A stretch of 64,000 nt of DNA from an uncultured Spirochaetaceae bacterium. GTDB taxonomy: Bacteria > Spirochaetota > Spirochaetia > Sphaerochaetales > Sphaerochaetaceae. Position 1 is the first letter of the stretch. Every line of letters starts with the position of its first letter. The stretch spans positions 1 through 64,000 of the forward strand of contig CALXQU010000004.1 in the NCBI GenBank assembly GCA_944390725.1, in the 5' to 3' direction. The notes under the pieces were generated by a model, which was given only the letters and a program-made list of their open reading frames with translations, did no database searches and was not told the DNA's origin. Position numbers and translations under genes: made by a program. Below, piece after piece: positions 33,279 through 41,233 of the stretch.

Positions 33279-34556
33279 TTGTTCCGCAAGCTTTCCATAT
33301 TCCTATTGATACTCGCTATGATACCGGGCCTTGCCTTCTCGCAGGGGGCGAAGGAGATCGCCGACGGTGAGGAGATTGCCAAGGTGATCTCCGTCTCGCA
33401 GTCGGATGACGGCGTCTGGATGATCGATGCGCAGGCCGAGGACGGTACCGAGAAGGTCTATATCGTCGGCAGCGATACCGAGGTAGAGGGGCTTCCTGTC
33501 CAGCAGCTCTCCGCAGGCGACTTCATCGCCGTGAAGGGCACCGGCATCTCGACGATGAGCCTGCCGCCGCAGCTCCCGACGCTCTCGGTGAGGTACATCA
33601 CGCCGCTCGTGCAGACAGGGACGATCGAGGCTGATTTCGCGCCTCTCTCCCACCCTGGGCTCATCATCCAGATCGCAGAGGTCGATGCAGATGACCTGAA
33701 GTCCGCTTTCAGCTACTCCTATGGCTATCTCTGCATGGAGGCGCTGAAGGCCGAGGACGTCTATCCCAACGGCGGTTATTTCGCGCGCGGCATACTCGAT
33801 GCCGGCGATACGTCAAAGGAGCCGCTGATCTCCATCGAGGAGATGAACACCGTCCTGACTGACTATATCGCGAACCATATCCAGAAGGGCCTTCCCGTCA
33901 GATACGGTGACGTGGTGTCGACCAGGGAGGCAGTCGAGGCCCTTGGCGCCCCAGCGTCCGCTGATGAGGAGTTCGCCTATGCATACGGCTACTTCACGAC
34001 CCTCAACCTCTTCTACTCAGGAGTGCCTATCAACGTGCCTGAGTTCGCCGATGGCACCATCACCTCCCTCTATGGCGCATCGCAGCTCTTCACCGCAGAG
34101 GAGATGCAGGGCTACGTCAATAGCTATATCCAGCAGCTCCAGCAGGAATACCAGGAGTATGTAGCCGAGCTCGCTGCCGATAACCTGGCCAAGGCCGAGG
34201 CTTTCCTCGCCGACAACGCGGCCAGGGAAGGCATCATCACGCTCGAGAGCGGCGTGCAGATCGAGTTCATCAATGATGCCCAGGCGGAAGGAGCGGTCCC
34301 TGCTGAGGACAGCGATGTCGTCGTCGACTATAAGCTCACCGATCTGGATGGCAATGTGATGGACCAGGGCGAGGGCGTAGAGTTCAACCTGCAGAGCCTT
34401 ATCCCGGGCTTCTCCCAGGCAGTGCTGCAGATGACCGTGGGCGACAGCATCAAGGCCTACATCCCGCCAGCGCTGGGATACGGCGAGAACGGCACCGGCA
34501 GCATCGAGCCCAACTCGCTGCTGATCTTCGACATAACGCTGGACGAGGTGCTCTAG
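33279..34556 (+). CDS. Exported FKBP-type peptidyl-prolyl isomerase
   Basis: 425 residues beginning at a TTG with GGAGG six bases upstream. The signal peptide is FRKLSIFLLILAMIPGLAFS followed by QGAKE. A small beta-rich segment (about 40-110) precedes two FKBP N-terminal-type helical units: SYSYGYLCMEALKAEDVYPN (about 145-185) and FAYAYGYFTTLNLFYSGVPI (about 230-270). A Gln/Glu-rich linker helix follows, then the FKBP catalytic domain (about 335-425), with IPGFSQAVLQMTVGD, YIPPALGYGENG and SLLIFDITLDEVL. It is a chaperone of the periplasm or cell surface. The doubled dimerisation unit and the N-terminal beta segment are unusual. Confidence 0.9.
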   Translation: MFRKLSIFLLILAMIPGLAFSQGAKEIADGEEIAKVISVSQSDDGVWMIDAQAEDGTEKVYIVGSDTEVEGLPVQQLSAGDFIAVKGTGISTMSLPPQLPTLSVRYITPLVQTGTIEADFAPLSHPGLIIQIAEVDADDLKSAFSYSYGYLCMEALKAEDVYPNGGYFARGILDAGDTSKEPLISIEEMNTVLTDYIANHIQKGLPVRYGDVVSTREAVEALGAPASADEEFAYAYGYFTTLNLFYSGVPINVPEFADGTITSLYGASQLFTAEEMQGYVNSYIQQLQQEYQEYVAELAADNLAKAEAFLADNAAREGIITLESGVQIEFINDAQAEGAVPAEDSDVVVDYKLTDLDGNVMDQGEGVEFNLQSLIPGFSQAVLQMTVGDSIKAYIPPALGYGENGTGSIEPNSLLIFDITLDEVL

Positions 34557-34930
34557 AAGACGAACCTTACCGTCTTGGCGTATGAGGGGAGTGTATAAGC
34601 CACTCCCCTTTTCGTTTCCGCGGAGCCGGGATAGATGAGGAAGCGGCCCTCGGCAAGATGGAACACAGAGCCCTCCACGGAGACCACCTCCTCTCCTTCG
34701 AGGGCGATCTCCAGGACCGTCTTCCCTTCCGTATCATGGCTCCTGAAGCCCCTGCCGGAGGTAAGGAACTCATCGACGATGTACCTTACATCGCTCTTCT
34801 CCGGGGTGCTATAGCTCCCTGCCGCAGCCTCATACGGAAGCGACCTGTCCATCACGGAGATGATCGTCTCCATGGCAGGGAATGCCTGTGAATATGATTC
34901 CATCTGGGAAAGGGTATCGAATACTGTCAT
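34553..34930 (-). CDS. YhcH/YjgK/YiaL-like small beta-barrel protein
   Basis: 125 residues. The last 80 fit the YhcH family (DUF386): RGFRSHDTEGKTVLEIALEG then FHLAEGRFLIYPGSAETKRG and VRFVF at the end. Family members accompany sialic-acid and amino-sugar genes and bind a metal in a cupin-like barrel; the reaction is uncertain. The match is moderate, and the usual histidine pattern is incomplete. Its 3' end contains the terminator of the convergent FKBP gene (34586-34617). Confidence 0.5.
   Translation of the reverse strand: MTVFDTLSQMESYSQAFPAMETIISVMDRSLPYEAAAGSYSTPEKSDVRYIVDEFLTSGRGFRSHDTEGKTVLEIALEGEEVVSVEGSVFHLAEGRFLIYPGSAETKRGVAYTLPSYAKTVRFVF
34586..34617 (+). terminator. Terminator of the FKBP gene, inside the convergent gene
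   Basis: GGGGAGTG - TATAAGC - CACTCCCC followed by TTTTCGTTT is a textbook intrinsic terminator 29 bases after the FKBP stop. It lies within the coding 3' end of the YhcH-like gene. Confidence 0.85.
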
Positions 34931-34959
34931 AAAAGCTCCGGAAGCCGGCCTCCGGAGCT
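34931..34959 (-). terminator. Terminator of the second CMP-kinase-like gene
   Basis: On the minus strand, AGCTCCGGA - GGCCGGCT - TCCGGAGCT is followed by TTTATG. It lies between the kinase stop (34990) and the YhcH-like start (34930), so the YhcH-like gene needs its own promoter or readthrough. Confidence 0.8.
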
Positions 34960-34989
34960 GAACATACCATGGATACGCAAGATCCGCAA

Positions 34990-35634
34990 TCAGCTTATGC
35001 CCTCGGCCTTCCTCTGCGCCTTGAGCTCTGCATACCTGATGATCTCGTCAACGCATCCATCGATGCCGATGAACGCCGAATCCAGCGAGATATTGTACGT
35101 GCGGCACATGCCCCACTTCCTGTCTGAGTAGTAGTTGTAGAAGTTGGCGCGGCTCTTGTCGTTCTTGAGGCAGACATCCTCTGCCTTGTCCTTATCGACG
35201 CCATATACCTCGACCGCGCGCTTGACCCTCGCCTCGATAGGCGCATGGATGAATACGGAGATAAGGTCAGGGTTGTCGCGGAGGACATAGTCGGCACAGC
35301 GGCCGATGACGATGCAGGAGCCTTCTGCGGCTACCTTGCGTATCGTATTCGCCTGGATAAGGAAGAGCTGGTCGTTGAGAGGCATCTCGTTGAAGCCCAG
35401 CGTGCCGGAAGCCATCGGATAGCTTCCCATCACGAGCGAATAGAGAAGCGAGGAGGAAGGCTTCTCATCAGCGCTGTGGAACAGCGATTCGGAAAAGCCG
35501 CTGTCCTTGGCTGCGATGGCAAGAAGCTCCTTGTCGTAATATGGGATGCCCAGCCTTTCCGACAGCAGCTTGCCGACCTTCCGTCCGCCGGAACCGAACT
35601 GGCGTCCGATCGTGAATATCATCTTTTCTGCCAT
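34990..35634 (-). CDS. Cytidylate kinase-like family protein
   Basis: 214 residues of the cytidylate_kin_2 type. The N-terminus MIFTIGRQFGSGGRKVGKLLSE has an unusual P-loop (GSGGRKVG), characteristic of this family. GIPYYDKELL, IVIGRCADYVLRD, and FIHAPIEARVKRAVEVYGVDKDKA follow. The family is assumed to be a nucleotide kinase, but the substrate is unproved. A TATAAT -10-like box sits about 20 bases upstream inside a CTGAC...GTCAG palindrome (35651-35673), which could be an operator. The gene is monocistronic with its own terminator. Confidence 0.75.
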   Translation of the reverse strand: MAEKMIFTIGRQFGSGGRKVGKLLSERLGIPYYDKELLAIAAKDSGFSESLFHSADEKPSSSLLYSLVMGSYPMASGTLGFNEMPLNDQLFLIQANTIRKVAAEGSCIVIGRCADYVLRDNPDLISVFIHAPIEARVKRAVEVYGVDKDKAEDVCLKNDKSRANFYNYYSDRKWGMCRTYNISLDSAFIGIDGCVDEIIRYAELKAQRKAEGIS

Positions 35635-35694
35635 AATCTTCTGCCTCCTGACTGTATTATAAACGGTCAGGATGGCATTTTGTGGAAATCTTTA

Positions 35695-36258
35695 TCAGAT
35701 TCCGCCCAGAAGATGCTGTATGAGTATCCTCAGGCCGATGATGCAGAGCACTGCGCCCCCGGCTATCTGGGCCTTGGCGCCGAATGCGCTGCCGAGCCCT
35801 GAGCCGGCCTTGACGCCTGCGAAGGAGAATGAGAACGTCATCAGGCCGATGAAGAGCGCCGCCCAGAGGATATCGCCGCCGGCTGCGGAGAGCGCGACGC
35901 CCGAGGCGAGCGCATCGATGCTTGTCGCTACCGCAAGTGGGAACATCGCCCTGGCGGAAACGGATGGATCTGATTCCTCCTCCTCACCTCTCACCCCTTC
36001 GCGTATCATGTTGATGCCGATCATGGCAAGCAGCAGGAACGCGATCCAGTGGTCGACTGTCTGTATATACCGCTCGAACTGCACCCCGAGGAAGAAGCCG
36101 ATAGCCGGCATCAGCGCCTGGAAGGCACCGAACCACAGTCCCGCGATAAGCGCGTGCCGTATCTTCGCCCTGCCGATGCTGATGCCCTTGCAGATGGACA
36201 CGGCGAAGGCATCCATGCTCAGGCCGACAGCAAGGAGGAACAACTCCAATAAACCCAT
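35695..36258 (-). CDS. mntP: MntP-type manganese efflux pump
   Basis: 187 residues and six TM helices. It begins LLELFLLAVGLSMDAFAVSICKGISIGRAKIRHAL, the MntP signature with the membrane Asp, and repeats the pattern in MFPLAVATSIDALASGVALS, the second half of the inverted duplication. MntP exports Mn2+ across the inner membrane. I see no yybP-ykoY riboswitch upstream; only 37 bases and a hairpin separate it from the flavoprotein gene. Confidence 0.92.
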   Translation of the reverse strand: MGLLELFLLAVGLSMDAFAVSICKGISIGRAKIRHALIAGLWFGAFQALMPAIGFFLGVQFERYIQTVDHWIAFLLLAMIGINMIREGVRGEEEESDPSVSARAMFPLAVATSIDALASGVALSAAGGDILWAALFIGLMTFSFSFAGVKAGSGLGSAFGAKAQIAGGAVLCIIGLRILIQHLLGGI

Positions 36259-36275
36259 AGCTAACCTCGAAGATA

Positions 36276-36293
36276 AAGGGGCCGGAGCCCCTT
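36276..36293 (-). terminator. Hairpin after the FprA-type gene
   Basis: AAGGGGC - CGGA - GCCCCTT is a seven-pair stem with a tetraloop, followed on the minus strand by TATCTT. It lies three bases past the flavoprotein stop and could attenuate transcription into mntP. Confidence 0.55.
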
Positions 36294-36295
36294 CG

Positions 36296-37498
36296 TCATG
36301 CCAGCGTCGCCTTTATCTTCGCGGCTATCGAATCCATCGCCTCCAGCTGGTCCGGCTTCAGCGAGGACTTGATTGATACCATCGGCTCGATGAGCCTGAT
36401 ATCCTTCATTGCTGCCAGCATCTCCGTCATCTTCCTGCCTGCGGAAAGCGCCCATGTGCCGTTCTCGAATACCGCGGCATCCCTGTTCTGGAATGCATGG
36501 GCCTTCAGCTCGGTGAGGAGCATCTCCATTCTGGGGAAGATCTCCGCATTGTATGTCGGCGATGCGAAGACGATCGTCGAGTACCTGAAGCACTCGGAGA
36601 CAAGCACAGACACGTCTGTCTTGGAAGCGTCATACATGTGGATGTTCCTCACGCCGAGGTCAGCGCACCTTGATGCAAGGACATCCATCGCGTCGGCTGT
36701 GTTCCCGTAGATAGAGGAGTAGATAATCACGAGCCCCTTCTCTTCCGGCTTGTAGGATGCCCATGTCATGTACTTGTCGATGAACCAGCCGATGTTCTCC
36801 CTCCAGATCGGGCCATGGAGCGGAAGGATCATCTTGATCGGGAGCGCAGCGGCCTTCTTGAGCGTATTCACGACCTGTACGCCGTACTTGCCGACGATGT
36901 TGATGTAGTACCTCCTCGCATCATCGAGCCACTCCTTCTCGAAGTCATACTCATCCGCATAGAGGTTGCCTGCGAGGGCACCGAATGTACCGAACGCATC
37001 AGCAGAGAAAAGGAATCCGTTATAGGAATCAAATGCAACCATGACCTCCGGCCAGTGGACCATCGGAGCGAACACGAAGGTGAAGCTGTGCCTGCCTGTA
37101 GAGAGCGTATCGCCATCCTTCACGATGCATGCGTGGCTGTCGATATCGAAGGAATAGAACTGCTTGATCATCTGGATGGTCTTGGCGTTGCCCACGACCT
37201 TGACCTCAGGATAGCGGAGGACGATCTCCGCGATTACTGAGCAGTGGTCAGGCTCCATATGGTTGACGACAAGGTAATCAAGCTTCCTGCCGGCAAGGGC
37301 ACCCTCCACGTTGGCGAGGAACTCCCTTGAGACGGAGTGGTCAACAGTGTCGAGAAGGATAGTCTTCTCATCAAGGACGAGATAGGAGTTATAGCTTACG
37401 CCTCTCTCTATCGGGTAGATATTCTCGAAAAGGGCAAGGCGCCTGTCGCTTGCGCCTACGTAGAGCACATCATCGGTAATCTTTCTGTAGTTTTCCAT
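36296..37498 (-). CDS. FprA-family A-type flavoprotein (O2/NO reductase)
   Basis: 400 residues. The N-terminal metallo-beta-lactamase domain holds the diiron site (NHMEPDHC with its His, Glu and Asp). The C-terminal flavodoxin domain (from about residue 255) has the FMN phosphate loop IYSSIYGNTADAMD. The family reduces oxygen or nitric oxide in anaerobes, receiving electrons from rubredoxin. It is full length, cytoplasmic, and fits an obligate anaerobe that needs oxygen protection. The 5' flank is a long AT-rich region. Confidence 0.9.
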   Translation of the reverse strand: MENYRKITDDVLYVGASDRRLALFENIYPIERGVSYNSYLVLDEKTILLDTVDHSVSREFLANVEGALAGRKLDYLVVNHMEPDHCSVIAEIVLRYPEVKVVGNAKTIQMIKQFYSFDIDSHACIVKDGDTLSTGRHSFTFVFAPMVHWPEVMVAFDSYNGFLFSADAFGTFGALAGNLYADEYDFEKEWLDDARRYYINIVGKYGVQVVNTLKKAAALPIKMILPLHGPIWRENIGWFIDKYMTWASYKPEEKGLVIIYSSIYGNTADAMDVLASRCADLGVRNIHMYDASKTDVSVLVSECFRYSTIVFASPTYNAEIFPRMEMLLTELKAHAFQNRDAAVFENGTWALSAGRKMTEMLAAMKDIRLIEPMVSIKSSLKPDQLEAMDSIAAKIKATLA

Positions 37499-37865
37499 AA
37501 AGCGATTCTCCAGCAGGTATTCTATATTTTTAATGGTTATCGGGCAATAATGGGGATATGCAGGTGGATTGCTATCAGGTTAGATAATGATGATAGGATT
37601 AAAATATAGAAATAATACATTTATTATATTTTAATAACTTGTTTTGCTATGCAAGATTATCAATATTGCATTGATATGCATCGATACCGCAATCGGATAA
37701 TCAGGCAAGCATACAGAATCCATTGCGTATCAACGGCAGACTATCGGTATATGCTGCTGATTCCCATATCCTTCCGCAATCATTGCTATGCATTAATTCC
37801 AAATAATCGCTATATCTCATCAATCTTACCAATCTCAGATGTTTCAGGAATTTTTGGCTTCAAAT
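37499..37865. other. AT-rich intergenic stretch, no gene seen
   Basis: It is AT-rich from about 37530 to 37640, then mixed. Short palindromes such as ATGCATCGAT occur. No frame with a ribosome site is present. It separates the flavoprotein from the decayed toxin-antitoxin and recombinase patch. Confidence 0.4.
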
Positions 37866-38198
37866 CTAAGTCAGATTAAGCGATACATCAGGTATCAGTC
37901 TCTTTGCCGTAGGAGAAGGTGTATTTCGTCCTGTTTCCCAAGCTTCAACGGTTCTTTTCGAAACTCCAAGCACATCTGCAGAAGCCTTCTGCGTCATGTC
38001 AAAGGCTTCACGCTCTGCTTTCACATCCACATCGGGAAGGCTTCTCTTTCTGGCAATAGTCTCTGCGCTTGCTTTCCCCTTCTCATATGCAAGAGCCTTT
38101 TCCAGGCTTTCCTTTATTCCTGTGAAGAAATCGACATCTTTGAAATTGCTCTCTATTTCTTCCACGCTGTATTTTGATTTGAAAACATGGTCGCTCAT
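37866..38198 (-). CDS. HigA/NadS-like antitoxin (XRE helix-turn-helix)
   Basis: 110 residues. The N-terminal half is a helical segment (GIKESLEKALAYEKGKASAE) common in HigA/NadS antitoxins, and the C-terminal half is a helix-turn-helix: MTQKASADVLGVSKRTVEAWETGRNTP. These antitoxins bind and silence a RelE-fold toxin and repress the operon. The gene starts one base after the stop of a RelE-like toxin remnant (38200-38202), the toxin-first order typical of higBA. With the toxin broken, the antitoxin may be a leftover or act on other copies. Confidence 0.8.
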   Translation of the reverse strand: MSDHVFKSKYSVEEIESNFKDVDFFTGIKESLEKALAYEKGKASAETIARKRSLPDVDVKAEREAFDMTQKASADVLGVSKRTVEAWETGRNTPSPTAKRLIPDVSLNLT

Positions 38199-38199
38199 A

Positions 38200-38549
38200 T
38201 CATTCCTCCATTATGTCCTCAATCATCCGCCGAAGAATCTTACGCTGCTCGGGAGCCAGATCCTCCTGCACATTCTTGGGATAAGCGAACAGCAGATAGT
38301 TTTTTTGGTTCTTTTCCTCTCTGAGCCTTCCTTTGTCTCAAAGGGTTTATCCTGCCTTATCAGAGGCATAGTATGCACAAACGGTGCTGACCAACCTATC
38401 TTGGCTAATTTCTCATCAAGGAAAGATATTTCGGAAGAGATATCATCATCTTGATTGTGAAAAACCATGGCTATGCAGTATTCGGGATTCTGCTTATTAG
38501 TAAGGTTAAGATTACCACTCTCATCTATGTGGATAGACAGTACAGACAA
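38200..38549 (-). pseudogene. Chimeric remnant: DUF3800 N-terminus joined to a RelE/HigB toxin C-terminus
   Basis: The first frame starts at a TTG (38549) and reads LSVLSIHIDESGNLNLTNKQ, then CIAMVFHNQDD and FVHTMPLIRQD, the start of a DUF3800 nuclease-like protein. After about 38345 this frame is meaningless. In another frame the sequence reads NYLLFAYPKNVQEDLAPEQR KILRRMIEDIMEE with a stop at 38200-38202, the C-terminus of a RelE-type toxin. A run of seven A lies at the switch. Neither protein is complete, so a deletion probably fused two genes. Confidence 0.65.
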
Positions 38550-38566
38550 CCCAAATCCCCTTTAAC

Positions 38567-38592
38567 AAAAAATGCCGAAGGCTTCCTCCGGC
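38567..38592 (-). terminator. Intrinsic terminator after the recombinase remnant
   Basis: On the minus strand, GCCGGAGG - AAG - CCTTCGGC (one G.T pair) is followed by ATTTTTTG. It ends the unit containing the broken recombinase at 38637-38938. Confidence 0.75.
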
Positions 38593-38636
38593 TTATGGCG
38601 GGGACTCGCCCCTGTTCGGCTTGGTGTCCGACCTGA

Positions 38637-38938
38637 CTATAATGTAACATGAAACAAGCTTTTAGGAAAGCTCTCTTTTATTTTCCTGAAAAAAGCAGGT
38701 GTCATCCCAAGCTTCTTCTGAGCAATCCTTGCTGTGATATTACCTGCCTCCAAAAGAGCAATGGCTATGCCTTCTGCCTGTCTCTGCAATGTGCATTCCC
38801 TTTCAAACTGAACAACCCTGCAAATATTGTAAGTATCAGCTTTCCCTGCAGGGTTAGGGTGCTTATGTTCTCTTTAAGTGATATGAAAGCAAACCGCTCA
38901 GTCTGTAAGACCTCTTTCATATATATGATGTAATCCAT
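38637..38938 (-). pseudogene. Serine recombinase/resolvase C-terminal remnant
   Basis: On the minus strand the sequence starts MDYIIYMKEVLQTERFAFIS, then LKENISTLTLQGKLILTI. After a frameshift it continues as CRVVQFERECTLQRQAEGIA and ITARIAQKKLGMTPAFFRKI, with a stop at 38637-38639. This follows the resolvase pattern FxSLxExIDTxTxxGxLxFxIxxxxAxFERxxIxERxxxGI plus the C-terminal HTH. The catalytic Ser domain is missing, so it is inactive. Confidence 0.65.
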
Positions 38939-39068
38939 AGTTCACAATCAGCCAACAAGTCCTACGCCTTAGGTCTTATTAGCACAAAAGCTATCATCTG
39001 ATTGATCTTCTCTGCTCTGAAGTGAAATCTTCGTGTTAAGGAACTCCCGGCACAGGTGCATCGGCTTG

Positions 39069-39560
39069 CTACAGGCTGTACATGGTCCTGAATATCCCCT
39101 TTCCTGTCTCCGTCCTGAAGATCCTCTCAAGACCAGACTCCATAGCCTGTACGGGCATCCCGTCCTCAAGCGCATTGACGATGAAATCAGCCTCAAGCAG
39201 GATCTGCCAGTCTATCCCGTCGACACCAGTGTATGTGTGATGATGTCCCACAAGGAAGGAAATACGAGTGACAATTCCATCATCAAGGCCCAGCCCCGCC
39301 AGAAGCTTCTCGGCCTCAGCCGGCCCTTCCTTCTCCTGCAGCGGTCCATCGCATCTGCCATACTTCATCTCGGAGACCTTGATCCCTACATCATGGACTA
39401 TTGCGGCAAGTACCGTTGCCTTGCGGGCCTTCTCATCAAGATGCTCGCCATCTGCGATAAGCGATGCGAAGAGATATACCTTTGCAGCATGCTGAATGCG
39501 CCTGGGGTCCCCTGAGAAATAGCCATTAAGCCGGAGCAGAAGAGTGTTCTCGATATTCAT
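39069..39560 (-). CDS. HD-domain phosphohydrolase-like protein
   Basis: 163 residues from MNIENTLLLR. Metal ligands are in HD order: His24 (RIQHAAKVY), His56-Asp57 (IVHDVGI), His106-108 (VGHHHTYTG), Asp125 (LEADFIVNA). The LEADFIVN end and VDGIDWQILLEAD are common in small HD hydrolases that act on nucleotides. The substrate is unknown. GAGG lies eight bases before the ATG; the longer frame to 39620 has no ribosome site. The gene stands alone. Confidence 0.85.
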   Translation of the reverse strand: MNIENTLLLRLNGYFSGDPRRIQHAAKVYLFASLIADGEHLDEKARKATVLAAIVHDVGIKVSEMKYGRCDGPLQEKEGPAEAEKLLAGLGLDDGIVTRISFLVGHHHTYTGVDGIDWQILLEADFIVNALEDGMPVQAMESGLERIFRTETGKGIFRTMYSL

Positions 39561-39900
39561 GCGGTCCTCACATCTACAGATTCTAGCAGGATTACGTTGC
39601 AGTCGAAAGCAATAATGCAATCAGACACAATGGATAATCTGATACCTTTGATATATCAAGTTATGAATATCCATATAATTTATGTATATTAAATTCACTA
39701 TTTCTTATTGATTTACTATGTATATAGTATTTAATTTAATGATTTCTAAATCAATACATAGTATTCAGCTTCTGTATATTATACTTTAGATATCGAAAAT
39801 CTAATTCTTGATATCATATTGCTGAAGGAAAATACAGTTTTGCAGCAGTTCCTTAGCAACGAACTGATTGTCTTCCAGCAATATCCTTTCCGTGGCGTCT
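39561..39900. other. AT-rich intergenic stretch, no gene seen
   Basis: It is very AT-rich between about 39620 and 39830, with short palindromes around TATGTATATAGTA and repeated AATCAATA. No supported gene is present. It resembles the other AT-rich islands of this window. Confidence 0.4.
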
Positions 39901-40224
39901 TCAGATAACGCTTTTGTAATACTCGCCAAAATCCGCCATTACAGAAAGGAGACCCTGCAGTTCCTTACCTATATCAGTGAGGCCGTATTCGACTTTCGGC
40001 GGATTCGTATGGTAGTCCTTCCTGAATATGATTCCATCTGCCTCGAGTTCCCGGAGGCTAGCAGTCAGGACCTTCTGCGATATCCCATCAAGCGATTTAA
40101 GCAGTTCGTTGAATCGCCATGCACGGGAAGATAGGTTCCTGAGTATGAGGAGCTTCCATTTGCTTCCGACCAGGCTGACTGTCGTTGCGACAGGGCAGTC
40201 AGGCAGTTCCGCTTTCGTTTTCAT
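39901..40224 (-). CDS. HxlR-family transcriptional regulator
   Basis: 107 residues with a winged helix. CPVATTVSLVGSKWKLLILRNL at the N-terminus is the HxlR hallmark, with the conserved Cys9 that senses electrophiles or thiol stress in YodB-like members. RFNELLKSLDGISQKVLTASLRELEADGII follows. It is divergent from a cupin gene, with an inverted repeat between them, so it most likely represses that gene and itself. Confidence 0.9.
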   Translation of the reverse strand: MKTKAELPDCPVATTVSLVGSKWKLLILRNLSSRAWRFNELLKSLDGISQKVLTASLRELEADGIIFRKDYHTNPPKVEYGLTDIGKELQGLLSVMADFGEYYKSVI

Positions 40225-40254
40225 GCCTTCATGATACTACACATCCAGAATGTT

Positions 40255-40280
40255 GTACGCAGTTACCTTTTTGTGCGTAC
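40255..40280. promoter_or_regulatory. Inverted repeat between HxlR and cupin genes
   Basis: GTACGCA (40255-40261) and TGCGTAC (40274-40280) are perfect arms separated by 12 bases, in the shared promoter region. HxlR regulators bind such dyads as dimers. Confidence 0.6.
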
Positions 40281-40332
40281 TTTGCAGATTCCCGGCAATG
40301 GAATTAGATTATAGGCATAAGGAGAAACCGAA

Positions 40333-40680
40333 ATGAGCAATTACACGAAGATCGGCAAGGTAGACGGCGCAAGGACAGAGCTTCATGATAAGCTCGGCCT
40401 TACAGGAGCGGAAATCAGCGTGAACACGCTTCCGGCAGGAGCCTCCGTCCCCTTCGTACACGCGCATAAGGCTAACGAGGAAATCTACTACGTGCTTTCC
40501 GGAAAAGGCAAGGCTGTCGTAGACGGAGAGGAAATCAATCTCTGCGAAGGAGACTGGATGAGGATCGCGCCTGCTGGCAAGAGGCAGTTCTTCGCCGCCG
40601 CAGATAGCCCGATAAGCTATATCTGCATCCAGGTGAAGGCAGGATCCCTTGGTGCCTATACGGCTGATGATGCTCTTTGA
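40333..40680 (+). CDS. Small cupin-domain protein
   Basis: 115 residues. The cupin motifs are FVHAHKANEEIYYVLSGKGK (motif 1, His residues and Glu) and GDWMRIAPAGKRQFFAA (motif 2, the His is replaced by Lys/Gln). Metal binding may therefore be altered. Small cupins paired with HxlR regulators are thought to detoxify or isomerise reactive compounds. AAGGAGAAACCGAA precedes the ATG. A hairpin follows the stop. Confidence 0.85.
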   Translation: MSNYTKIGKVDGARTELHDKLGLTGAEISVNTLPAGASVPFVHAHKANEEIYYVLSGKGKAVVDGEEINLCEGDWMRIAPAGKRQFFAAADSPISYICIQVKAGSLGAYTADDAL

Positions 40681-40691
40681 CCAAGCATTGC

Positions 40692-40721
40692 GCCTGCATG
40701 CCGCTTAGCCGCCATGCAGGC
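40692..40721 (+). terminator. Hairpin after the cupin gene
   Basis: GCCTGCATG and CATGCAGGC form nine perfect pairs around a 12-base loop, 12 bases past the stop. No T run follows, so termination strength is uncertain. Confidence 0.5.
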
Positions 40722-40780
40722 ACATCCTGAATGAAGACCCCGCCTATGCATCCACAGCAGCGCATTATAATATCATCGAT

Positions 40781-41233
40781 ATGAGACTTATCAGATATTC
40801 CGCTGATTATGATGCATCGATAGCAAATCTCTTCCACGACACGGTGCATTCAGCATGCAGAGGCGCCTATACGCCTGCAGAGCTCGATGCATGGGCACCT
40901 GATGATATCGATGCCGCATCATGGTGCGAGGAGCTTGGACGGACATACACGCTGCTGGCGATAGAGGATGGGAACCTCATTGGCTTCGGGAATGCGGATA
41001 TCAGCGGGAACTATATCGACAGGCTCTATGTCGCCCATGACAAGATCGGGCACGGTATCGGCAAGCTGCTGCTCAGGTCGCTTGAAGCGAAGCTGAGCGG
41101 CACCGTGCATGTACATGCCTCTGACACCGCGATGCCGTTCTTCCGGCATATGGGATACAGCATCGTACGGGAGAACCATGTCCTCAGGCACGGCATCGTA
41201 CTGCGCAACTGGTATATGGAAAAGGAACTCTAA
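40781..41233 (+). CDS. GNAT-family N-acetyltransferase
   Basis: 150 residues. The N-terminus reads MRLIRYSADYDASIANLFHD. The acetyl-CoA region is IDRLYVAHDKIGHGIGKLLLRSLE near residue 85, where the usual RG(Q/R)G is KIGHGIG, then HVHASDTAMPFFRHMGY. The C-terminus (NHVLRHGIVLRNWYMEKEL) resembles the ElaA/YafP-like subfamily. The substrate is unknown. It is monocistronic. Confidence 0.8.
   Translation: MRLIRYSADYDASIANLFHDTVHSACRGAYTPAELDAWAPDDIDAASWCEELGRTYTLLAIEDGNLIGFGNADISGNYIDRLYVAHDKIGHGIGKLLLRSLEAKLSGTVHVHASDTAMPFFRHMGYSIVRENHVLRHGIVLRNWYMEKEL

Noticed and set aside
36259..36295. yybP-ykoY manganese riboswitch before mntP
   Set aside because: Only 37 bases separate mntP from the upstream gene, enough for a small hairpin but not the riboswitch.
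38649..38933. Plus-strand 94-residue frame preceded by a TATAAT-like box
   Set aside because: The minus strand here encodes recognisable recombinase remnants; the plus-strand product has no ribosome site or family features.
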